64,000 bases of DNA. Source: Brassica napus (lineage: Eukaryota; Streptophyta; Magnoliopsida; Brassicales; Brassicaceae). The stretch's first letter is position 1. Each line of letters begins with the position of its first letter. Made by a program: the position numbers and the translations under genes. Under the pieces are notes generated by a model that ran no database searches, was not told the DNA's origin, and saw only the letters and a list, made by a program, of their open reading frames with translations. Location: positions 7,215,726 to 7,279,725 of the forward strand of contig NC_063448.1 of the NCBI RefSeq assembly GCF_020379485.1, written 5' to 3'. This document shows positions 22,285-31,857 of this stretch, piece by piece.

Positions 22285-23240
22285 TGGTGGTGGCAACAAT
22301 AAAGGAAAGAAGAAGAAAAAAAGAGAGTTTTTTTTTGTTTTGTTTGTGTTCTGTCTTGATATCAGACAAGACCTTTGAACAGATCTGCAGAATCAAAATT
22401 TAAAACAAAAAAAAAACTCGAATTGAATGTAATTTCAAACAAAACCCAGGAGGAGAGTAGATGAATTTTTTCGGATGAAATGAAAATTGAAAACTCACAA
22501 AAGAATTAGGGGTAAGAAAGAATGACAATGAATGTGAAGAAGGTTTTAATGAAGAGAGTGGAGCAGTATAGATCTGAGGGGGAAACGAGTAAGCACGTCT
22601 TCAAGGTGACGCTGAGTGAATTAAAGGAAAGAGTAAGTGATGTATAGATTAGATTAAAGGGAGGCTTCCTTAAAGGCAAGACGAGAGAGGAAAGAGGAGA
22701 GAGAGATCTAGGGTTTTGAGGGGAAAAGTGTTGGCTTAGTTAAGACGCATCATCCGTTTTCAAGAGTCAAAAACGGTGGCTTATCAGATAGATCACAACC
22801 TCAGATCTCTCTCAATTCTCATTTTTCTTTTCCATGAAATTCTTTTGCTAATTCCTTCGTCGATAATTACGTAAGTTGTTACAGTTCTTTTGAAAAGTAA
22901 ACGGAAAAATATGTATTGTAAATGAAATCGAGATTCCGCATCTTTTAAATGATGCTACTTTTTTTGTCAAATGGGCCTTTATGACCCGATATTTAGATCA
23001 ACATATGGGCTTACAAGATAATTTATAGGGGTTTTGCTTTTTTTATTGCAACATCTCATAGGGTCCACGTTTACGTTTGGGTTGTTTCAAACTTTCATTA
23101 TGCTAAATGAAACTTTACAATAATTCAGATCTTGTACTCGACAGTCGACACATATATTAACATTAACATATACTAGGGGTGCGCGGGGATAGAGGGTGTT
23201 CGATTTCTATGTTGTAAACAATGGTGCGTGCTATATATAT
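22285..23240. other. 5' leader and promoter of the ALKBH10-like gene
   Basis: Transcribed-looking GA-rich leader sequence to about 22760, then AT-rich promoter. ATGGGCC-type site II motifs occur near 22970 and 23006. No coding region was recognised. Confidence 0.45.
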
Positions 23241-24120
23241 TAGGGCAAATCTCCAAAATAACACATTTCTAAGTTTATATCACAAAAATAGCACTCAAAA
23301 ACTAAAATGACCAAAATAGCACCTTTCTAAGTTTATCCTTTGAAAATTTTAATTTTTTTATTTTTCAAAATTTGAAATCTTATCCCCAAAACCTCATTTC
23401 TCAACTCTAAACCCTAAACCCTAAACTATAAACCCTAAACCCTAAACTCTAAACCCTAAACATTAAACCATAAACCCTAAACCCTAAACTCTAAACCCTA
23501 AACCCTAAAATCTAAACTCTAAACCCTAAAACCTAAACTCTAAACCCTAAACCCTAAACCCTAAACCCTAAATTCTAAACTCTAAACCCTAAACCCTAAG
23601 TCCTAAACCCCACCCTTTAACTCTAAACCCTAATTTTGTGACTTTTGATAAAACATTAAGTGCTATTTTTGTGACTTTTGACCTTGAGTGCTAGTTTAGC
23701 ACCTTTCTAAGTTTATATCACAAAAATAGCACTCAAAAACTAAAATGACCAAAATAGCACAATTCTAAGTTTATCCTCTGAAAATTTTAATTTTTTTATT
23801 TTTCAAAATTTGAAATCTTATCCTCAAAACCTCATTTCTCAACTCTAAACCCTAAACCCTAAACTCTAAACTCTAAACCCTAAACTCTAAACCCTAAACA
23901 TTAAACAATAAACCCTAAACCCTAAACCCTAAACTCTAAACCCTAAACTCTAAACTCTAGACCCTAAACCATAAATCCTAAACCCCACCCTTTAACTCTA
24001 AACCCTAATTTTGTGACTTTTGATAAAACATTAAGTGCTATTTTTGTGACTTTTGACCTTGAGTGCTAGTGCTAGTTTGGGAACATAAACTTGATTTAGT
24101 GCTATTTTTGTCTTTTTTTC
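23241..24120. repeat. Tandem 438-base units with degenerate telomere-like (CCCTAAA)n cores
   Basis: Two direct copies, offset 438 bases (23266 and 23704 share TTTCTAAGTTTATATCACAA), each hold a core of degenerate CCCTAAA repeats (about 23400-23640 and 23845-24010). Each copy is bordered by CAAAAATAGCAC on the left and GTGCTATTTTTGTGACTTTT on the right, which are inverted relatives, suggesting a transposon that carries telomere-like DNA. CTATATATAT at 23231 and CTATATATT at 24120 may be the target duplication. It is interstitial, not a chromosome end, because unique genes lie on both sides. Confidence 0.8.
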
Positions 24121-24524
24121 TATATATTATGCGTCTTATTGTTTTATTGTTTATATTTATTTGCATATTTGGTTTCATACCACAATTACCTCTCGAATTT
24201 CCATTTCCATTCATCTCTCAAATCGTCACACTGCATATATTATTTGGGCGTGGATACTAATTTAAAAAAAAAACTTTATTGCAGAGACTACTAATATTCT
24301 TTTTTCCTTTCGTCAAATTGGATTTGCTACCATACAATTTAAAATGCAACTTCAGTTTTTTGAATCACAGATTCTCACAAATTGAATTTCTATCTTTTCC
24401 AGTTACATATAGTAAGTATCATAATCATGTAATATAACATTATGATATTTCTCTGTCCCTTTTTATGTCTACGTTTCCTATGACTACATTTCATTCTTAG
24501 CATTACTACCTCTTGTTGATGAAT

Positions 24525-25045
24525 AAGTCATGTCATGGACACTCAATTCAGTCGATAGTTTTAACTGCAAATTGATCTTGTTATGAAGGCGATAAGGACT
24601 TGAGCTAGTGAAGCTCAATGAATATTACTTGCTTCTATTTTTCACCAGATATGTAGTAGAACAATGACGTCGGATAATCATTAATCTGTCATCAACAAAT
24701 CAATAAGATTCACCAGTATGTTTTAGGTAAAATTTAATTCACCTGTAGTTTAGGCTGCTCATTAGCTGATGCGTAATGATTTCAAAAAATGATTTTCAAA
24801 AGCTTTTGAACTGCTAAGCCAGATTATAGACATGTGTTTCTCAATGCCTCACAATTCACACACCATGGTCTATGTACCTGTTTTCAGTTTCCCCCATAAG
24901 ATCCATGAGTTTTTATCTTGATTTCAGTTAATATAAACCTTGGTTTAGCAGAGTGGTCTTTAGGGTTTACTTACCTCAAAAGAACATTGTCGGGACGATC
25001 AAAAGTCTTGCCTACCACAGTCACAACACTTGCGTTTTCCTGCAG
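24525..25045 (-). pseudogene. Protein disulfide isomerase (PDIL1-5/1-6-like) remnant
   Basis: Decayed exons of the C-terminal thioredoxin domain of an ER protein disulfide isomerase can be read on the minus strand in the correct order. The exon at about 24975-25039 gives ENASVVTVVGKTFD then NVLL before a good GTAAGT donor. The exon near 24830-24882 gives HRPWCVNCEALRNT, with the C-x-x-C active site. Then come YASANEQPKLQ (near 24745-24775), DYPTSLFYYISGEK (near 24645-24690) and LKLSTELSVHDM (near 24530-24570). Stop codons interrupt the frame (after EALRNTCL, before NHYASANE, after SGEK) and a piece between KTFD and NVLL is missing. Upstream domains are absent; a retroposon begins about 270 bases further on. 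This has no counterpart in the syntenic Arabidopsis interval, so it is probably a transposed fragment. Confidence 0.75.
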
Positions 25046-25306
25046 ATTTTGTAGGTTATTTGATCTTAGTTCGTATTGGATCTCAAATATAAACATAGAT
25101 GCAAGTAATTAGAAAACAAAGATAAAATCTAAAGAAATAAATATTTCTGGCAAGATTCAACATCGGTAAAAACCCTCGATTTAAACTTTCTTGGTAAATT
25201 TTCATGAAGCTAACCTTGATTCTAGAAGCCATCATGATTGGAGAACTGAAAATTCACTGCAACGTTGAAGAGAAAAACGTTCAACGGAGAGTGAGAAAGA
25301 GAAGAA

Positions 25307-26108
25307 AAGTTGCTTACGACGCCCCTCTTTCTCTCCCAACTTTTTGAGATCGCGTTTTCGGGTGGAGCCATTCCTACCTGCGGTGAGCTTGGTCGGATAG
25401 TCAGGCCCGCTCCCACCCACCCCCTCCTTCGGCGTCTGAGCTTACTGACGAAGTAGTTGGCGTCCGGTGACGTTTCAGTGGTGCTTCTCTTCTCCTTTTT
25501 CCGATACCGTTTTTTGATCCATGGCGCGGCGGATCCCTAGGAGTGCCTCAGAGGTCCTAGCGGCTCGTTGGTCGAAGGTGTTGCTCTGCTAGAGGACGGT
25601 GGAGCCCCGGCGAATACCGAAAATCAGTCATTGAGATTTCTAGGGTTTGTATCGATCTGTCGGGAGGGGCTCGTTTGACGGAGGATCTACCACGGAGAAG
25701 GCGGTTCTCCAGGTTTGTTTACTTTCTGACGTAGTTACTTCTTGACCAGTGAGTGTAGGAGGAGGATCATGTGATTGTTCGGACCTATGAGTGGTGGAGC
25801 ATCTTCGCAGTCAATGTGAAGAGATAGGGAGTCGGTGTTCTTTGCGAATCCGACGTTATGTGGCCGCATGACCCCCTCCGAGACGGCGGTGCTTTGAAGG
25901 TACACCGGCGACAGTTCTATCGGCTGGCATTGACACCCCGTCGTAGTGGTGACCCGGATAACTGAATCTCCATGCCGTCGGTGTTCATCGGAGGTCGAGG
26001 CGTAGCCTCCTTCGTGTTCTTCCCCATGTTCCAAATCTTTTTGCTTGAAATCTGTTGTTTGTTGTGTTTCATCTACTTCTCTGTAACCTAGCAGTCTCTG
26101 TTTCACCC
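25307..26108. mobile_element. Non-coding retroposon-like insertion D with 16-base target duplication
   Basis: A GC-richer 802-base block is flanked by the direct repeat GTGAGAAAGAGAAGAA at 25291-25306 and 26109-26124. It carries many CCGGCG/GACGG words like the retroposons at 44744, 50986 and 56164, and no long convincing reading frame. No poly(A) tail is visible at either end, so the orientation and the class are less certain than for the other three. Confidence 0.6.
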
Positions 26109-26216
26109 GTGAGAAAGAGAAGAAGTCGAAGGGATACTGAAGATAAAAAGTTGAGAGAAAAAAGATTTTTCTAACCCAATAAATAATTCAGACGAAAACG
26201 CATTCGTAAAATAAAT

Positions 26217-28491
26217 ATTTATCGTGTAAGTGGAGTCTACCAAAAGAAGAGAGAGATAGTTTGCTGACGTGTCAAAAAGGACTCTTCTGATTAGACGATT
26301 TTTTTATCCTACGTGAACAGCTTAACTAAAGCTTATATCTCCTTTTATTAACTGAAAGCTGAGTCAGCTGATTACGACTATGACTAATAAATAACTCAAA
26401 GTTTAATAGTCCACAAATTACTAGTAGAACACAACACACACTGGTTTTCTCGTCAAGTGCATTCTGTTCACCGACTAGCTGCCTGTAATTCCCAATGTGG
26501 AATATTCACGTGCGATACTTTTGTTAGCATCGAATTTCATGAGGGCTAATCGCAGCCGTTTATTTTACATGGAGATTTTCCTCCCATGCTGGTTGTCAAA
26601 TGTCAACGACCCATTAGAATATACATACTTGAAAACTACTATACTGGCCACGCACCGTCTTCTTGTAACATCTCAATTATGAGATAATCATTCTTTACTA
26701 TTATATATATGTACCGAAAATATCATAATTATTCATCCTCCGTGTACTCATGTATGTCCTAATAAATTAGAAAAGAATTATACTATTATAGTACTTTTTT
26801 TCTAACCAAACCTATTTTCGGTTAGAAACTAACTCAATAACTTTGTAAGCAACTGTCATGCGCTTACTACACATAATATCTATTTTTTTTGTGGGATTTA
26901 ACCACAACCATTTATTCATTTATTAATCTAATGATCAAAATTCACCAGAGACAAAGTGGATCCCTCGATATTTCTTCTTTGTTTTCCTCTTTCCAAATGC
27001 TTCATTTTTCTGAATTAAAATCTGATTCTTCAGATATTTTTTAAAAGAAGATTGATATTTAATCATTGTCTTCGTTACTCAATTTATTTTTTAAGATATG
27101 TCAAGTTGTATCTGGTGTCGGTGTAACAGTGGCATATACGACGGCGACGTCAACGGTGGAGATTTTAATGTAGATGACGAAGCTCTCCTCCTCCACGATT
27201 CCAGCGAGGAGAAGGATCGATAAACTCCTAGTAGAAGCTCTCCTCCTCCATGATTGAAACCGCCATGAAGCTCCTATCCACCACAATCAAAGCTCCAAGC
27301 CACTGTGAGAGCACTGTATAAATCTTCTTCTCCACCCTTGTGCTTTGCTCCTACTATGTGACCGCCGGCGAATTACACCGAAGTTCATTCTTGATCAATA
27401 TATTTTTAGTCGCAATCGTTGAACATGATTGATCCGACTTTCTTCTTACTGCGATTTGGTATTTTAGTTTTTGATTAATCATGATTTTTACCCCAAACAT
27501 TTACAAATACACATATTTTTTCTCTGATTTTGGCTCAAACATTTTAATCATGATAATTAAATTCTGCTATCTTTTTACATTTGTTCAGTCAATTCATACA
27601 CACTTTTTTGTTTTGTTTTATCTTCACAGGAAGAATTCATTAAGGTGGACAATATGTAAGGAAGAAAGGCTGAACGCCCTTCTGTACATGTGGTTATGTA
27701 AACCGATGTACAGCCAGGTCGCACACACCCTTTTGTACATGTGGATATGTAAAATGATGTACACATATATATCACTAAAACATTGTACATGTTGAAATTT
27801 CAAATGAGATTTGTACTTTTACTAGCTATAATCTTCTCATCTCCGCAACAACCAAATTAAAATGAATCGCATCTCATCTATATATGATTTGAGTAATATA
27901 TGACATAATTCAAATGTGTACCGTTGTTTGGCTTTAAGAGGTGAAAAATATTCTTATTTGAAGTGTAATTGTAGCAATGTGTATACATTTTTACCATGGC
28001 ATAAAATTACTCATCTTGATCTACAAGTTTCAAGACGTGTACTTCGACTTAGAAGTGAGATAGCAAAAATATGTGTACACATTACCATAATATCACACTA
28101 CCTAATTGGATAATTTTACTATCATGTACAATGATTCACTTGTATAATTTTACTATCATGTACAATGATTCACATGTATCACATTATCTAATTGCAAGTT
28201 TCAAAATGTGTACAACCATATATGTCCATGTGTACACACAAATTTTACTATCATGTACAATGATTCACTTGTATATTTTTGTCCACGTGTATACCGATGC
28301 ATAGACACCCACATTTAGGACCAATTTTTGTTTTTGAGCAAGAATAATAAACGACATGTGTGTACACTGTGTGACGTGTACACGTGTATAAACTTGAACA
28401 AATTAGAAGTTGAGTTATTTTCATTGCAAGGCAGTTTTAAAACAAATGGACATGTTATTTTGTGTACACTTTGTAACGTGTACACATGTAC
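26217..28491. repeat. Tandem duplication, copy 1 (2.27 kb)
   Basis: This block and the next (28492-30766) are direct copies that differ at about a dozen positions, mostly single substitutions and homopolymer lengths, so identity is roughly 99.5%. The unit begins ATTTATCGTGTAAGTGGAG. It holds no confident gene; a short region near 27105-27300 is GC-richer and may be a captured gene scrap. The last 830 bases are crowded with TGTAC/GTACA motifs. Confidence 0.9.
27660..28490. repeat. TGTAC/GTACA motif array (copy 1)
   Basis: About 20 occurrences of TGTAC or GTACA lie in 830 bases, many in the longer palindromic forms GTGTACAC, ATGTACAT and ACGTGTACACGTGT. The pentamer pair would be expected once or twice by chance. 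Part of the array is a repeated phrase, CATGTACAATGATTCACTTG, at about 28117, 28156 and 28252. The same array recurs at about 29935-30766. Confidence 0.8.
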
Positions 28492-30766
28492 ATTTATCGT
28501 GTAAGTGGAGCCCACCAAAAGAAGAGAGAGATAGTTTGCTGACGTGTCAAAAAGGACTCTTCTGATTAGACGATTTTTTTATCCTACGTGAACAGCTTAA
28601 CTGAAGCTTATATCTCCTTTTATTAACTGAAAGCTGAGTCAGCTGATTACGACTATGACTAATAAATAACTCAAAGTTTAATAGTCCACAAATTACTAGT
28701 AGAACACAACACACACTGGTTTTCTCGTCAAGTGCATTCTGTTCACCGACTAGCTGCCTGTAATTCCCAATGTGGAATATTCACGTGCGATACTTTTGTT
28801 AGCATCGAATTTCATGAGGGCTAATCGCAGCCGTTTATTTTACATGGAGATTTTCCTCCCATGCTGGTTGTCAAATGTCAACGACCCATTAGAATATACA
28901 TACTTGAAAACTACTATACTGGCCACGCACCGTCTTTTTGTAACATCTCAATTATGAGATAATCATTCTTTACTATTATATATATGTACCGAAAATATCA
29001 TAATTATTCATCCTCCGTGTACTCATGTATGTCCTAATAAATTAGAAAAGAATTATACTATTATAGTACTTTTTTCTAACCAAACCTATTTTCGGTTAGA
29101 AACTAACTCAATAACTTTGTAAGCAACTGTCATGCGCTTACTACACATAATATCTATTTTTTTTTGTGGGATTTAACCACAACCATTTATTCATTTATTA
29201 ATCTAATGATCAAAATTCACCAGAGACAAAGTGGATCCCTCGATATTTCTTCTTTGTTTTCCTCTTTCCAAATGCTTCATTTTTCTGAATTAAAATCTGA
29301 TTCTTCAGATATTTTTTAAAAGAAGATTGATATTTAATCATTGTCTTCGTTACTCAATTTATTTTTTAAGATATGTCAAGTTGTATCTGGTGTCGGTGTA
29401 ACAGTGGCATATACGACGGCGACGTCAACGGTGGAGATTTTAATGTAGATGACGAAGCTCTCCTCCTCCACGATTCCAGCGAGGAGAAGGATCGATAAAC
29501 TCCTAGTAGAAGCTCTCCTCCTCCATGATTGAAACCGCCATGAAGCTCCTATCCACCACAATCAAAGCTCCAAGCCACTGTGAGAGCACTGTATAAATCT
29601 TCTTCTCCACCCTTGTGCTTTGCTCCTACTATGTGACCGCCGGCGAATTACACCGAAGTTCATTCTTGATCAATATATTTTTAGTCGCAATCGTTGAACA
29701 TGATTGATCCGACTTTCTTCTTACTGCGATTTGGTCTTTTAGTTTTTGATTAATCATGATTTTTACCCCAAACATTTACAAATACACATATTTTTTCTCT
29801 GATTTTGGCTCAAACATTTTAATCATGATAATTAAATTCTGCTATCTTTTTACATTTGTTCAGTCAATTCATACACACTTTTTGTTTTGTTTTATCTTCA
29901 CAGGAAGAATTCATTAAGGTGGACAATATGTAAGGAAGAAAGGCTGAACGCCCTTCTGTACATGTGGTTATGTAAACCGATGTACAGCCAGGTCGCACAC
30001 ACCCTTTTGTACATGTGGATATGTAAAATGATGTACACATATATATCACTAAAACATTGTACATGTTGAAATTTCAAATGAGATTTGTACTTTTACTAGC
30101 TATAATCTTCTCATCTCCGCAACAACCAAATTAAAATGAATCACATCTCATCTATATATGATTTGAGTAATATATGACATAATTCAAATGTGTACCGTTG
30201 TTTGGCTTTAAGAGGTGAAAAATATTCTTATTTGAAGTGTAATTGTAGCAATGTGTATACATTTTTACCATGGCATAAAATTACTCATCTTGATCTACAA
30301 GTTTCAAGACGTGTACTTCGACTTAGAAGTGAGATAGCAAAAATATGTGTACACATTACCATAATATCACACTACCTAATTGGATAATTTTACTATCATG
30401 TACAATGATTCACTTGTATAATTTTACTATCATGTACAATGATTCACTTGTATCACACTATCTAATTGCAAGTTTCAAAATGTGTACAACCATATATGTC
30501 CATGTGTACACACAAATTTTACTATCATGTACAATGATTCACTTATATATTTTTGTCCACGTGTATACCGATGCATAGACACCCACATTTAGGACCAATT
30601 TTTGTTTTTGAGCAAGAATAATAAACGACATGTGTGTACACTGTGTGACGTGTACACGTGTATAAACTTGAACAAATTAGAAGTTGAGTTATTTTCATTG
30701 CAAGGCAGTTTTAAAACAAATGGACATGTTATTTTGTGTACACTTTGTAACGTGTACACATGTACA
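28492..30766. repeat. Tandem duplication, copy 2 (2.27 kb)
   Basis: Second copy of the 26217-28491 unit, joined directly head to tail. The junction overlaps by only about three bases (ATT shared by the unit's start ATTTATCG and its end GTACATT), so microhomology rather than long repeats created the duplication. To the right the sequence continues into unique DNA (GAAAATGAACC). Confidence 0.9.
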
Positions 30767-30855
30767 TTGAAAATGAACCAATATATGTTAATAAGTTGTA
30801 TACATACTAAACAATACCAAAATACATAATAAATAGATCAAGTCAAATTGAAAAT

Positions 30856-31240
30856 GGTGTACACGACACTAGGTGCATTCATGATTTTGTGTTTTATTCA
30901 TATCTAATGATTTTTAGTTTTGATTTTAGTTCATTTAATTTATTTTTCAATGCATTTAAGAATTAATTATTTGCATATATTGCCCAATTTCATTAAAAGA
31001 GTTGTAGTACCTAATTTGTTAATTTTGAGCTTAATCAAATAGACAATTTATTTTGTACATGACAATAGGTGTACACGTGATTTTGTCCGTTATGCGTACT
31101 CTAATGATTTTTAGCTTTGATTTTAGTTCATTTAATTTATTTTCCAATGCATTTAATTATGTGCATATATTGATTAATTTCAGTAACAGAGGGTTGTAGT
31201 ATATAATTGGTTAATTTTGAAATAAATCAAAGAAACATTT
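30856..31240. repeat. Diverged 196-base tandem repeat
   Basis: Two units (about 30856-31051 and 31052-31240) share the order TGTACA..GACA..AGGTG..GATTTTGT..CTAATGATTTTTAG, then TTGATTTTAGTTCATTTAAT and AATGCATTTAA, offset 196 bases. Each unit starts with a TGTACA motif, so it looks like an older extension of the motif array to its left. Confidence 0.75.
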
Positions 31241-31857
31241 TGGAAAACGTTAAGGACCAAAAGTGCTCAATTAATAAGTTTTGGGTTAAAAACAAAATTA
31301 TACAAATCGTTAAGGACCAAATTGTAAAAAAGCCAAAAGTGGCCATTGGTGTTCTCGAGCTTCTACAGTGTCGTGACAGTGAGATAGATGAGGTAACGAC
31401 GCCGAAAATATTGTTGAAACGTAAAGGAAGAGATTACGAGATGAATCAACGTGTCGGAGGAGATGACAAGGAAGACTACGATAGATCTGGGCTTTGGCGA
31501 AGTAGGAGAAGACGAGAAGTTTATGCGGCAAGAGCTTTGTTCATATAAAAAAAAAGGAGATTCTGTCTAGGTGACGACCGCTCAGCTTCTTTATATTCAT
31601 CATCTTTAACCATTAAAACCATTATAACAAGAGAGAAGAGAAAAGTTGTTTTTGTATTACAGAGAAAGAAAAAAAATTGTAGGATCCATTTAGTTTCAAG
31701 AATGCACCTAGTTAGAAAATAGTTAGCTTATATTTTAAAACAACAACTGTCATATAGTGTAATAAAAAACTCAAAACTGCCCCCCAATGAAAATAACTCA
31801 TAAATTAGGGACATATACTCGATTTACTGAGAAAAATGAATATCATGGAAAGAACTA

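Noticed and set aside
23395..24010. A true chromosome end or cryptic telomere
   Set aside because: The CCCTAAA repeats are degenerate, occur twice with the same borders, and syntenic genes continue on both sides.
26217..30766. Regularly repeated short motifs resembling a CRISPR array
   Set aside because: Spacing is irregular, motifs are palindromic pentamers to octamers, and the DNA is plant nuclear.
31207..31548. A 113-codon open frame with basic, charged composition
   Set aside because: It opens with a non-ATG codon, its first ATG is late, it contains a duplicated phrase (GTTAAGGACCAAA), and no domain or splice context supports it. It lies between repeats.
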